From Lunularia cruciata (taxonomy: Eukaryota > Streptophyta > Marchantiopsida > Lunulariales > Lunulariaceae): DNA of 64,000 nucleotides. The stretch is taken from contig OX419757.1 in assembly GCA_948567375.1 (NCBI GenBank), positions 62,062,001 through 62,126,000 on the forward strand. The letters are read 5' to 3'. The notes under the pieces are model-generated. The model made no database searches, had not been told where the DNA came from, and saw only the letters and a program-made list of their open reading frames with translations. Positions 22,590-33,946 of the stretch are shown here, in pieces. Every line of letters starts with the position of its first letter. Positions within the stretch are counted from its first letter, which is position 1. The translations under genes and the position numbers were made by a program.

Positions 22590-22779
22590 GTAAAGTTTTC
22601 CTTGAGCAATGAAGGAAGTCTTGCAGAAATATCCTATGCCTTTAAGAATTCAAGTAGCGGAACTCCACGGGAAGCAATTAGTTGTGAGAGAAATCCTTGG
22701 GTTGCTTGCATGAGTGAGAGTTTTGCAGCGAAGGGACAGGGAATTAACTCAAGAGTGGTCAAAGCCATGAAGGGAGGAG

Positions 22780-23842
22780 ATGAGAGGATTCAGGAAGTGC
22801 TCTTCATTGGGAGTGCAAAATCCCACAATCAAGGGGTTAGATATGGTGGTGTGGATCAAAGTCTTGTCAAGACTTTGTATCACGTTCTTGGCATGGAACT
22901 GGAACATTAGTTTTCTAGAATTCATGACCAAGATGCCAACAACTATGCTGAAGGTCCAAAAGCCATGGGGAAGTGAGGTAATCTGGCTCGATGGACAAAG
23001 TCAGATTGGAGGTTAGTATTGGGAAGAGAAGCCAAAGAGGAGATGCGTGTTTCTTTCTTCAAGAAAGAACACATAAGGGAAGAAATTCAAGAAGTAAAAG
23101 ATTCATTTAGTGTGCCAAAAACAAAGAATGGGTACAAGGTGGAAAACTATCATGGTCCAATCAAGCATTCTATTGTGGCAAGTTTGATGGCAATCTTCAA
23201 ACCGGAGTGCACCACCTACATTACAAAGCACCAGGCGATCTTCTTTCACCAGATGTTTGCAAGTGAGCCAATTAGTTGGGAGAAGAGTTTCTACAAACAA
23301 GCAAGGTTGATGATATTGAATTGGAGGGATCAGATGCCACCCCATTACTTCATACCATTTGCAGTTCATTTTTACCTTGGGTTGAATCTGCTGCAAGGTG
23401 AAGAGAAAAACCAGGTAGTATCGCATTTCCACCCAAATTTACAAAAAGATGCAAATGAGGAGGAGGTTGTTGTCAGAGTAAAAGCAATGCTCAATACCAA
23501 ATCCAAAGTATGACTTGAGAGACATAATTACACAAGTTGAAGCTTCTTGTGCAAGAGATGAGGAGAAGGTAGGCAAAAGATGTAGACATTAACAAATTGT
23601 TGATTTGTCTCAATGATCGTGTAGATAGGAAGATCAATGAGGTCGGAGACAATTTAAGTCTCAAGTTAGATCTTGTGAGAACGGAGTTAGATAGGCTTTG
23701 TAGTGAGGTAATAAGTAGGAAGAATGTTACCAAAGACATGATCCAAAAAGGTTCGGACCAGGAAGTCAAAATGCAAGACCTGCGGATGGGTACTTTGGTT
23801 TTAGAAGGCAAAGTAGAAGTAGACATTGGATCTGATTCATAA
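22780..23842 (+). pseudogene. A1 internal gene: N-domain joined to C-tail, coil lost
   Basis: From ATG 22780 the frame reads MRGFRKCSSLGVQNPTIKG and TFLAWNWNISFLEFMTKM, then after a shift the N-domain: TKNGYKVENYHGPIKHSIVA, TTYITKHQAIFFHQMF, PPHYFIPFAVHFYLGLNLL. The frame ends at 23513. In another frame the conserved tail follows: LHKLKLLVQEMRRR, DRVDRKINEVGDN, stop at 23840-23842. The acidic linker and coiled coil present in A3 and A4 are absent, apparently by internal deletion. Confidence 0.75.
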
Positions 23843-24635
23843 TTATTTTGAGATAAGACTTGATAGATATGAAGAATTGGGTTGCCATTTCAGATCTAGA
23901 GATCATTAGGAAGTAGTTTAGGAAGTTAGATAATTGTCAAGTGCTCAGCCTACTTAAAGGGGGCATTCACAGTCTTATGTTGTTCAATATTTACAATTTC
24001 TAAAGATAGATAAAGCAAAGTGTTGATTTCAATGCTTGTTGCTTGAGCTTAATTCCAAATATCAACTTGGTGTTTCTGCAATTGTGAGTGTCTAGAGAAT
24101 TCTGAAGTGCAAGTCAGTGTCCATGTTGGATGTTGGATTCCATAGCTGTGATCTTCATTTTGTGTGTTTGATCTTGAGTGAAGTGAAATCAGAGCAATGC
24201 CTTGACAGATTTGAGAGGAATTGTAGTGTTGGTAGTATTCTACATTTGTAAGTGCAGCGCAAGATTGATGCAATGCAATTTTGATCAAGGAAGTTGTGCC
24301 TTCAATGGAAGGGTGGAACACAATTCAGAGGCAAAGTCATTTTGTAGTGAAGTAGCCATCTTTGGAGAAATCTGAATCATCATAATCAAGATTTGTTTGG
24401 ACAAAATTTGATGGACTTGTGATTAGGAGTGTTAATTTGTGACGAGATTGTGTGTTAGTGCTTGTTACTCTCTTATGGGTGTAGTTTCTACTTGAGAGAT
24501 TAAAGAAGAACCCAAGAAGAACTAATGTGGTCACTTTGCATTGTATTTGACCAATTATGACTCATATCTCTGCGGGAACAAACTTTTCTTACCCGAATAC
24601 CAAAAAAGTAAGATTTTCCAGGTTGTCACAGGGAT

Positions 24636-25320
24636 GGCACCAAACCATTCAAAAAGTGTAGTCATCTATTGCATACCAGCTCTAGGGGACATCCATACCT
24701 TGAGATGATTTTGCACAAGAGAAAAAAATTTAGCTTAAGTGTCAATATCATCTTGTTGGGTGGCTTTGGCTTCTACCATCTTTGTGGCATAGTTGGTACA
24801 TGGCAAAATGTATATTTGGTATGTTCCTAATATCACAAGTTGTATTGGGACAACAAAGTCTATGCCCTATTTCAAATGGGGCAACATACTTTGTGCAGAT
24901 GGTAAGATAGATCTCAAGGACCAATATGTACTAAGCATGGGTCTCCTAGTGCATTGACATGCATCCCATCTCTTGATGTATTCATATATATCTTTGTACA
25001 TGTTCAGCCACCAATATCCAATTGTCAAGATCTTCCTCTCTATATTTTTGAGTGCAAAGTGTCCTCTTACTGCCTCCTAATGCAAGGATTGTATCACTCC
25101 TCCTATTTCGTGTGTCTCTAGACAACACCGCAAACTTTCCTTTCTTTGTAATTGGAGCAAAATGTTCCCCTTGAGTTGGTATGGACCCATTTTGTGAAGA
25201 AACACTACAAGCTATTTTGGATCCATCCTTTTGGGGCTGCATATTGTCCAAAGGTATGAGTACTTTGCCAAACAATGAGTCTCCTTTGTTGCGGAAATGT
25301 GGTCCAATGTATCTTGACGA
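24636..25320 (-). pseudogene. Gypsy-Z integrase, zinc finger and catalytic core
   Basis: Read leftward: YKDIYEYIKRWDACQCTRRP (end of HHCC finger), GIDFVVPIQLVILGT, then CTNYATKMVEAKATQQDDID (core; the usual first Asp of T-D-Y is Asn here). It continues across A1 into 22198-21584. Joining at the TSD restores collinearity, so A1 inserted into it. On the right it abuts truncated Z2 near 25320. Confidence 0.8.
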
Positions 25321-27380
25321 TCATCAACCCCAAAGGTTTTCTCCCTTATAGTTACCTGTATCATGTATACTACAACACAAATGAGAACATTTGGCCCTCC
25401 TAAAAGGCATTCCTCACCGCTATAGTGTAGGTTTGTGACTTGCTAGTTTGGTTTTACACATGAGCATTGTGAAGTACCATCAATGCATCACTTTGATTCT
25501 TTTAAACACCCAAGTCAAGCTTGATTTCCATCCTGCACCTCAATACTTATGTTCTTACTTTGAGCTTCTCATCACTACTCCACCCAACAATAACAAAACA
25601 TACAAAATACTAACATTGATGTGTTAAGGATCATGGAGGTCCTCATTGCATCTTCCTCAATACAAAATCCAATTCATCTGCACAAAGGCAATTTCAGATT
25701 AAGCATACAAAAATGTGGACAACAAAATGATGAAGCTAGAATTTTGCACAAGCCAAAACTCATATTATGCTGGGCTGATTCTCCTTATACCTTCTACTAC
25801 AAAAAGATGGGGTGCATACATGGTTGTGCAATGTCATGATCCCCAAGTTAACTCTCATTAAGATTGACCCTAATGTACGTACCTTATCATAATAAATTGA
25901 TATTATGAATTAACTACCTAAATAGGGCACCTATTGTACACTTTACTAGTTGCAAGACCCCAACTAAATGTTAGGAGAACGGTCCTGATGACATGGCACT
26001 AGAAAATTGTCCTAGAATACATGACTATCATCATCTCTTAAATTATACACATGTTGTTGCACCGGAATGGTGCCACCTTGCTAACATCCTATCCCCAATG
26101 ACATGCTATCATGGTGATGCTTGACTTTTATGGTCTTGCACCACAATGAGGTTTGACTCCAATGGTTATGATATGATGATCGCACCCTGAAGCTATGACT
26201 TGTGCTACTTTTGTACAACTATAATTACATGGCCAAAACTACTTCCCTGACTTGTTCATTTTCTCCCTTGCACCTTCAAATTAGTTCATTGACATGCTTG
26301 TTATACTCCTCAAGTTCTTGGTTAACCTTGGTCAAGACACTCTCAAATTTTTTTTAATATGCTTTCATAGAGTCTCATCTAATTTAGCCAATTGCTTGGT
26401 TGAATATTTCTTTGCCCCGAAGCATGTATTTCTGACTTCAGCTCTTGCATGATGAGCTTGAGTCAAAGTTGGCACTTCTACTTGAGCTTTCATGCAATTT
26501 GTGGTACCCTCCAGTATGTGATAGCTTGCATTTGCCTCCAATGCATATTGGATGGACTACAACTTCATATCAACTTCTTGCCTAACTTGCATGTAGAGGA
26601 TCTACTCATGTACTCATGATCCTCATGGTTATTGACAATCATGATTAGTACCTCAACATGCAATTGAGCCTTTTCAACGTTTGTGGTTGAGGGCTTGCTT
26701 TTCCTTGATGCTTTGGTGATGGAGAACCTTTAGTTCTTGCTTGAAAGATGCCACCTCCTTATCCTAGCACTCAAATCCTCCTTGTACTTCTTCTTCATCT
26801 CCTCCATATGATGCTCAGACCTCTGCTTAATAGTCAATAAGTTGGAGTCCAATTGAGAAATGTGCTATTGTGATCTTGATATCTCCTTCTACATTAGGGC
26901 AATTTTGTCCTCCTTCTTGTGCAGCTTCTCTTCTTGGGCCGCCTTGTAATCTACAAATACTTTTTCTCTCTGGGTAGTACCCCACCTTCATCACTACAAG
27001 CTCGGCCTTGACTTGGCATAGCTCCACCCAGTACTATTCTATCATGGTTTCATTATCCTACTTCCACACTTGGTAGTTCATGGATAGGGTACTATGCTCT
27101 CCTCTTGTTCTTTGTAGCTCTGTATCCTTGCTTAGGAGAGCAACCTCTAATCCTTAAACATGTGAATAACCCAAGTCAACAAGGTTGGGTAATTCATAGG
27201 GTAGTTTAATTTTGGATCCCAATAGGTTAGTGGGGCCAAATTGGATCTAGCCCCCTCCTATTGGGGCACTCAATTAGGGCCCTTCTCCTTCTTGTGGGTG
27301 ATCATGAATAGGTGCTCTTTGGGTATCCTTTCTAATTTATCTGTTCCTCTAATGACAATCTTGGACTATTGAAATCAACC
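25320..27380 (-). mobile_element. Z2 (left part): family-Z unit, coiled-coil and 3' portion
   Basis: On the - strand this is the coiled-coil coding region (about 27100-26200; for example QLDSNLLTIKQRSEHHMEEM read across stops) followed by a non-coding 3' part. 25330-27100 is alignable with 58935-60220 (Z3). The last roughly 290 bp to the TGTGACAACCC terminus are missing, and the unit joins Gypsy-Z integrase near 25320. Its N-domain half lies beyond the copia element at 54330-55852. Confidence 0.65.
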
Positions 27381-27907
27381 CTATGTAAGAACAAAAGACA
27401 TTGGGAGAAAAAAGACAAGTTAGAACATATACTCACACACATTAATAGATGCATAAGAATTAACATGGTTTAAAGTCACTTGCTCTTATATCCATGGCAA
27501 CATAGATAAGGGAATTTTACTCCCTCTCAATATAGGTTACAGAGATCAAGGAGAAGCTCCCTCCCAACCAACTCTTTCCCTATCCAATCTATTCTTGAGA
27601 CTATCTTGATCTGCCCTTCTCCTGATTATGTCCAAGCCAGCTTCATGCAAATCAAGTTACCTAGAGTCCTCCTTGATTATTTTTCACAAAAGCATGTATA
27701 TTCAACTCATAATAATTCTCTTAGTGGGTTCAAGGGTTACCTTCTTCTATTGCCCCAAAGAAGAACAAACTACTTCATAGTGTCACCCCGATTTCTTATA
27801 TTATCAAACACCTATCTCAACAATATATCCCATAGATGATCTGAGCCATAGATCTAAACATCACAAATAAGAAAAATTGGATGGATCTGGCTCTACATCC
27901 TAATAAC
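27380..27907 (-). repeat. Copia 3' LTR
   Basis: It follows the copia RNase H end and a degraded purine tract. The U3 start (minus strand (T)GTTATTAGGATGTAGAGCC, near 27907) matches the 5' LTR start at 54329 (TGCTATTAGAATGTAGAG). 27590-27900 is alignable with 53999-54325. The left (U5) border is not resolved; I place it between about 27380 and 27500. Confidence 0.6.
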
Positions 27908-28227
27908 TCTCTCACTTGGAGACTGATACTTCTTGACTATATATCTTTCAAAAAATGCTAATAAACTTCCTTTGCTTGATCCACATATCATGTGGAGCAT
28001 TACTATCTAGTTATCCTTGGGGACAAATTGATGCTATACATAGCCTTAACTTCTTCTAAGTGACAATCTTTGTCAACATATCAAATGAGTTCTTAGCCCC
28101 TTGAATCTTCTCAAGTGACAAATTGACATCTTCAAGTAATTTCTAGATGAAATCATATCTCAACTATATGTGTTTTGTTCTAGCATGGAACATTGGATTC
28201 TTTGCTAAGTGAATGGTACTTTGACTG
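27908..28227 (-). pseudogene. Copia RNase H, C-terminal end
   Basis: The minus frame reads SQSTIHLAKNPMFHARTKHI, then DFI-x-KLLEDVNLSLEKIQ and DMLTKIVT, the classical end of copia RNase H (x-S-A/T-I-H-L-A-x-N-P-x-F-H-x-R-T-K-H). The preceding residues lie at 33947 onward, on the other side of unit A2. Confidence 0.88.
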
Positions 28228-28607
28228 TGAGGTACCCATATTTTCTTGTTTTGTTATATTTTGAAGAAGAAGTGTACAATCAAAGTCATATTGAATCCAA
28301 ATGGTGACAAAAGAAGGAGAATTGTGTCTTCGGGTTGACCCCAAAGACTTTGTGTCAAGAAAAAAAGAACTTGGATCGAGCTTATCATTGGAGAAACCTA
28401 AAGTCAAGAAACTTCATCTTAGGGTGATCAACCTAATGCAAAGACAAAGTAACAACTTTCCTTTGGATTTGCCAGCCAAAGAATGTACAAGCAAGAAAAT
28501 GGCTAAGATACAATCGGGATAAAGTTCATATTGACAAGAGGAACTCATGCAAAAGGTGTGATTATCAAGTGAAGAGTGACTAAGGAATGACCATGCAGCA
28601 AAGAACT

Positions 28608-28614
28608 ATAAAAT
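28608..28614 (+). promoter_or_regulatory. TATA box of the A2 internal gene
   Basis: TATAAAA, about 205 bp before the ATG at 28819. Confidence 0.6.
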
Positions 28615-30334
28615 TGAGACTTCATTGAGAGGATTTTTTGAAATTTCACGCAAGTATCCTAAGCCACTAAGTAGTCGTCCCAAAGGAGTCGTCCCAAAGG
28701 AGTGCCTATTACAAAGCCAGCCAAGAGTTTGATGTTTAAGAATCCTAAGGGAGTGAAGATTTTGCATCCAAGTAGAATTATCTTTCAGAAACAAAGAGTG
28801 AGAGCTTGCATGATGCTGATGAGGGGTAGGAAGAAGAGCCCCTCACTTGTAGTGAGAAATCTTGTGATTGAAAGGTTAGATGTCATAGCAAGAATCAAAG
28901 TCATGAGTAGACTTTGGATCACTTTTTTGGCCTAGAATTGGAACTTGAGTTTTTGAGGTTTCATGGCAAAAGTAGTTGCGAGTGATTGTGAGGAAGGTCC
29001 AGAGGAAGAAGGGAAGAGAGGCAATCTAGTTCAATGGATAGAGCCAGATTGGAGATTAGTACTAGGAAGAGAGGCTGGTGAGAAAATTGGAGCTACATTC
29101 CTCAGGAAGGGAGAGTCTATAGAAGAGATTGCAAAAATCCAAATTTCTTCAGTGCTCCATGTACAAAGAATGGGTATAAAGTGGATACCTATCGGTCCCG
29201 ATGACGTGAAGTATTGTCAAGGAGATGATGTCAATCTTCAAGCCAAAGCAAACCACTTACATGATGAAGCACCAGGCCATGTTCTTCCACCATATGTTTG
29301 CAAGACAACCGGTGAATTGGACAAAGTGCTTTCACCAGCGAATGAGGCAGATGGTCTGGAATTAGAGAGATAGATCACCATCACACTACTTGGTGTTGTT
29401 TGCAGCACACTTTTACCTTAGTTGAATCTGCTGAGTGCAGAAGAGAGAGTGATGATGGTGTTGCACTTCCACTCGGACCTGAGAAGAGAAGTAGATGTAG
29501 AAGAGAAGCAATACATTTGCCCTATCTAAAGTTGCAATGACCACTTTTGTGACAACCCGACAAATATCACTTTTGCAATAATCAGGTAAGTAAAGTTTGA
29601 TCCTGTAGAGATATTGGTCAAAAATTTCCAAATATGAAGCAAATAGTAACAATCTTAGTTCTTCTTTAATCTCTCAAGTAGAAACCACACCCAAAAGAGA
29701 GTAACAAGCACTGACTTGTTGTCTCGTCACAACAATGTATCACACTTAATCACAACTCCATCAAATCTTTCCAAACAATCTTGATTGTGATGATTCAAAT
29801 TCTCCCAAAAATGACACTTCACTGCAAAATGACTTTGCCTTAGAATTGTATTCCACCCTTCCGCTGAAGGCACAACTTCCTTGATCAAAATTACTTCACA
29901 TCAACACTGCGCTGCACTCACAAATGTAGAATACTACCAACACTACAATTCCTCTCAAATCTATCAAGGCATTGTTCCGATTGCACTTCACTCAAGATCA
30001 AACACATAGAATGAAGATCAAGGCTGCAGAATCCAACATCCAACACGCACATTGACTTGCACTTCAAAATTCTCCACACACTCACAAACACAAATACAAT
30101 GTTGATACTTGGAATCAAGCTCAAGCAACGAGCACTGCTTCTCAACACTTTGCTTTATCTATTCTCAAAATTTGTGAATACTGAACCACATATGACTGTG
30201 AATGCTCCTCTTAAATAGTAAAGCAATCAATAATTGCTAACAACTATATCATTCTACAACAACTCTTCCTACCTGGAGATCCGAAATGACAATGCACTTC
30301 TTCATATCTGCCTCTTCAAATCTCAAAACTATTA

Positions 30335-30748
30335 CTACTCCAATCCAATGTCTACTTCTTCCTTGGCTTCCAATCTCGAAGTAACTTCACATACTACTCT
30401 ATCCTTGGGTTTATCTAACTCTAGTCCTAACTCATCTATTTCTATTATTTCTTCACTACAAACTACAATTGCACTAGTGGGTAATCTATCTAACACTTTA
30501 TCTCCCAACCCACTCTTCTCTAACATCTCCAATGTCAACTCCAAAGACACCTACACTCCTACTTCTCTTACTTTGGGTCTAACTACTATCAATTCCTTTG
30601 CTAATTCCACTATATCTTCATCAAGAATTGTAATTGAACGCATGGGTACACTATCTACGCCTTCAATTTGTAACCCACTTTCCCTTAATCGCTCACATAA
30701 TTGACCAAAGACACTTACTGTCTGATCTTGTACTTTGGGTTCATTCAC
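30335..30748 (-). pseudogene. A6 C-tail coding remnant
   Basis: Two abutting frames (30748-30551 and 30550-30335), separated by one in-frame stop, encode VVRPKVREVGV, LEMLEKSGLGDKVLDRLPTS and an end in VDIGLE. This matches the last roughly 130 residues of the A3 and A4 proteins. The short subfamily thus keeps only the 3' end of the gene. Confidence 0.7.
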
Positions 30749-31058
30749 TATTACTATTTCTCTTCTAATTCTATCCTATCTTCAATCAAAACTGAAATTG
30801 AAGTCATGGGTATCCTAAATATTTTCTTTCCTTACTCTAACTTCCTCTCATACCTTTAGCAAGACTCCCAAAGTCACCTGCACTTCACACTCCAAGGTCC
30901 GACTACCTCAGATCTGGTCACCTTCATCCTAAGGCAAAGAAGCTTCTAACCCGAAGTTGTAGAGACCCGAAGAACATAGACCCAAAGAATTGTGAACCCA
31001 AAGACACTCAACTACTCTATATATCTATTCCCAAAACTTCAAATGCTTGTAACTTCTA

Positions 31059-31331
31059 CTAAAAACCTCCAAACTCTACAATTTTGGTGGCGACGGAAAG
31101 CCCTAAACGAGACACTTCCAAAAAGATATAGCACATATGATTTGGACTTTTAGTCAATGAGATACAGCCCCTGCAAGAATCCTGACTTGCAATTTCCAAT
31201 CCTCTTTTGGATCTACCCTCCTTCAGTCCTATATGAGTCCTTCTTCCTCTGACACAAAGTAAGCTTCTTTGGATCTGATCCAATCCCAGTCCTTCCTCCA
31301 ACACAAAGTTGACTTCCTTGGGCCTGATCAA
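31059..31331 (-). CDS. Short-subfamily small open frame, 90 codons (A6)
   Basis: An open frame from Met at 31331 to a stop at 31061-31059. Its C-terminal half (CISLTKSPNHMCYIFLEVSR, ending ATKIVEFGGF) is conserved, with the same stop position, in A7 (60402-60602, ending ATKITEFGGL) and A5 (57386-57174, ending ATKILKLRGL). I recognise no family. It may be a real small protein or a constrained RNA or LTR segment. Confidence 0.4.
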   Translation of the reverse strand: MIRPKEVNFVLEEGLGLDQIQRSLLCVRGRRTHIGLKEGRSKRGLEIASQDSCRGCISLTKSPNHMCYIFLEVSRLGLSVATKIVEFGGF

Positions 31332-33270
31332 AACACAAGTTTCCTCTCATTTCTTCTCCATTTGGTTTCAACAAGGCACTTCTTCAAAACTCCTCCAAAA
31401 TGAAAGATGTGGGCACCACAACTTTTCCAAGAAAGGACAACATAAGAGAGTGGAGATGGAGATTCTAAAGACAAAGAAGTGAAGTCATCTAGAGGATATG
31501 ATGTCCCCAATATAGCCATGCAAAACAAAAAGGTTGGAGCTAAGGCACAAGGTCGTCATGAGAGACCTATCATTGGAAGAAGAATCAAAAGGAGAAGCCA
31601 AGTACAAGTCATAGGACTTAGCAGAAGAAGAAGAGGCAGAACTCACCCTACATAGTGAGGAGTCAAGTAGTGGGAGTGATGGAGGACCCAAGGTGCAGCA
31701 GCCAATGGAGGAAGTGGCTGAGGAGGACGATCAAGAGTTCCATGTGGCAATTGATTGCATGGAAGAAGGAGATATTAAGTGTATGGAGTTGCCTGTAATG
31801 GAGATAAAAGAGCAGAAAGAAGAAGAGACAAAGTTGGTGATCCAAAGGGGAGCAAGATCAAAGAAGCCTTTGTAGACTAAAGTTGTAGGTCCGAGTCAAA
31901 CACATAAAGTGGAAGATGAAGACACCAACTTGAAGGAGGCTACTCTAAAGGTGAGGAGATCAAGACTTTGGAGTAAGGCGTCAGTCAAAGAAGCACCAAC
32001 ACAAGCAATAGAAGAATGTGAAGGTGAGGCAGAAGAGGAAGATTTTGGAGAAGTAGTCTGTCTATCCAAGATTGTTTGTCCCTTCCTGGTGATGTTGAAG
32101 AAGAAGAAGGAAGAGTTGAAGAAGGATCATCTAGAGGTAAAAGATGAATTGCAGGTTGTGAAGTATCTGAGTGAAGAGATTGTGTAGTTGAAGGAGAAGC
32201 TAATAGAAAGTGAGAAGCAAGCTGAAGAGCTTTGATGAAGTCCTTTGACAAAAGAGATTTGAGAACCTATAGGAGCCTTTTGAGAAGCAAGGAGGTGAGC
32301 TTGAGGGGCAGGCTGAAGAGCTGAGTAAGCAAAAGATAGCTTGGGAGAAGTTGAAGGGAGAATTTGATGAAGTGCATATTGAGGTGATACATTCAATGGC
32401 AATCATTGTGGTGATGGGGCAAGAGTTGGAAAGTTTGAAGTTGATGGCAGCGCATAAGGATGAAGCTTGGCAGCATGAGTTAGCAAGGAGAAATAGAGAA
32501 GAAAAGCAACTACAAGGACTATCATCAACGTTGAAAGCCAACTTGCTCAATATATGGAGGAGAAGGAAGCATTGAAAGTAGAATTCAAAGACTCATTAAA
32601 GATGTACTATGAAGAGTTGTAGGTGGAGAGAGCTCAAGATCATACATCAAAGCAAGTAGGAGAAGTAGTAGAGAAGCTCAACACAATGCTGAAAGCTGAA
32701 GCCAAGGTAAAGGTAGAAGAAGTGCTCTTGCATGAGTTGAAGCTATTGGTGCAGGAGATGAGAAGGAGGAAGGTGAAGAACATGGATCTAAACAATCTTT
32801 TGTTTCAACTAAGAGATCGAGTAGATAGGAAAATTACTAAAGTAGGAGACAATGTCTGTCTTAAATTAGATTTAGTGAAATCTGAGTTAGAGCAGATTTG
32901 GAGAAGTGTGAAAGTAGGAACCCGAGGCAAGGTAAGAGAAGTAGGAGTGCAGTTGTCTTCAAAAGGAATTATCTGAGCAATTAGGAGTAAGTGGATTGGA
33001 AGATAAGAATGTAGATAGAGTACCCATGAGTTCAATTATAGTGCAGACTGAACAGAGTAGAGAAATTGAAGAAGATGTAGAAGTTGATAGAGCCAAAGTA
33101 CAAGAGACAAAGGAAGTTACATCAGGTTTAGAAGATGAAGAGGTAGACATCAGATTGGATTCATAACCGATTTGAGATTGAATCGACAGATATGGAGTGG
33201 TTTGCCATTTTGGATATGGAGATTTTTAGGGAACCGTATAGTAGTTATGTAACTGTCAAAGTGCTCTACC

Positions 33271-33278
33271 TATTTAAA
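33271..33278 (+). promoter_or_regulatory. Second TATA-like box (A2), putative LTR promoter
   Basis: TATTTAAA, followed about 30 bp later by a conserved GTTGTTCAGT. The same box and spacing recur at 23951, 42452, 49640, 61447 and, on the - strand, 30217 and 56518. Confidence 0.6.
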
Positions 33279-33946
33279 GGGAACATTTGTAGTATGGTGT
33301 TGTTCAGTATTTATATTTTTGAAGTTGATAAAGCAAAGTGTTGTAACTCTGTGCTTATCGTTTTAGTTTCATTCCAAGTATCAATCCTATGTGTGTGTTT
33401 GTGAGTGTTTGGAGAATTTTAAAGTGAAAGTTAGTGAGTGTTGGATGTTGGATTCCACATTGCTGATTGCATTCTACATGTCCAATCTTGAGTGGATAGC
33501 AATCAAAGCAATGCCTTGACAAATCTGAGAGGAATTGTAGTGTTGGTAGTATTCTGCATTGGTGAGCGTAGCACAAGGTTGATGCAAAGAAATTTTGATC
33601 AAGGAAGTTGTGCCTTCAGTGGAAGGGTGGAACACAATTGTGAGGCAAAGTCATTTCATAGTGAAGTAGCCTTCTTTGGGAAGAACTAAGTCATCACAAT
33701 CAAGATTATTTGGAAAGATTTGATGAAGTTGTGATTATGAGTGTGATATATCTATGACAAGACTATAATCAATGCTTGTTGCCCTCTCTTAGGGGTGTAG
33801 TTCTACTTGAGAGATTAAAGATGAAACCAAGAAGAACTGAATTGTTACTATTTGTCTTCGTGTTTGACCATTTCTGACTTGTATCTCTATTTGAACAAAC
33901 TTTACTTACTTATTACCACAAAAGTGATACTTGTCGGCTTGTCACA

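Larger units (their letters stand above)
22199..24630 (+). mobile_element. A1: family-A LTR-like unit, 2.43 kb, coiled coil deleted
   Basis: It starts TCTGGTGCTCACTTTTTC (from TGTGGTGCCCACATTTTT) and ends GGTTGTCACA. GGGAT at 22194-22198 is repeated at 24631-24635 as a perfect TSD. The insertion splits the Gypsy-Z integrase. TATA-like boxes are at 22583 and 23951. Compared with the 3.8 kb copies, about 1.35 kb is missing from the middle of the gene. Confidence 0.85.
29548..31420 (-). mobile_element. A6: short family-A unit (1.87 kb) inserted in A2
   Basis: On the - strand it starts TGTGGTGCCCACATCTTTC (at 31420) and ends GTTGTCACA (29548). ACTTT at 29543-29547 and 31421-31425 is a perfect TSD. 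It lacks the N-domain and coil but keeps both ends, the second TATA-like box (30217-30211) and the coding C-tail. With A5 and A7 it defines a short subfamily with its own small conserved frame. Confidence 0.85.
28819..33166 (+). pseudogene. A2 internal gene (interrupted by A6)
   Basis: From ATG 28819: MRGRKKSPSLVVRNLVIERL, TFLA, stop, then MAKVVASDCEEGPEEEGKRG and a shifted N-domain to about 29547. After A6 it resumes at 31426 with an acidic linker (MEEVAEEDDQEFHVAIDCME), the KIVCPFLVMLKKKKEELKKD coil start, more coil (32351-32570), then HELKLLVQEMRRRKVKNMD, DRVDRKITKVGDNVCLKLDL and the C-tail, stopping at 33164-33166. At least four stops or shifts. Same domain order as A3 and A4; it shows the full layout in an older copy. 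Confidence 0.75.
28228..33946 (+). mobile_element. A2: full-length family-A LTR-like unit in copia, split by A6
   Basis: It starts TGAGGTACCCATATTTTC and ends GGCTTGTCACA. GACTG (28223-28227) and GACTA (33947-33951) form a TSD with one difference, and the flanks join copia RNase H in frame order. Without A6 (29548-31420 plus TSD) the length is about 3.84 kb, matching A4. TATA-like boxes are at 28608 and 33271. Confidence 0.85.

Noticed and set aside
22199-24630. Family-A units as DNA transposons (short inverted ends TGTGA/TCACA)
   Set aside because: The 5 bp TSD with TG...CA ends, second TATA box and the LTR context of the related family Z fit retroviral-type integration better. No transposase-like frame or longer terminal inverted repeats.
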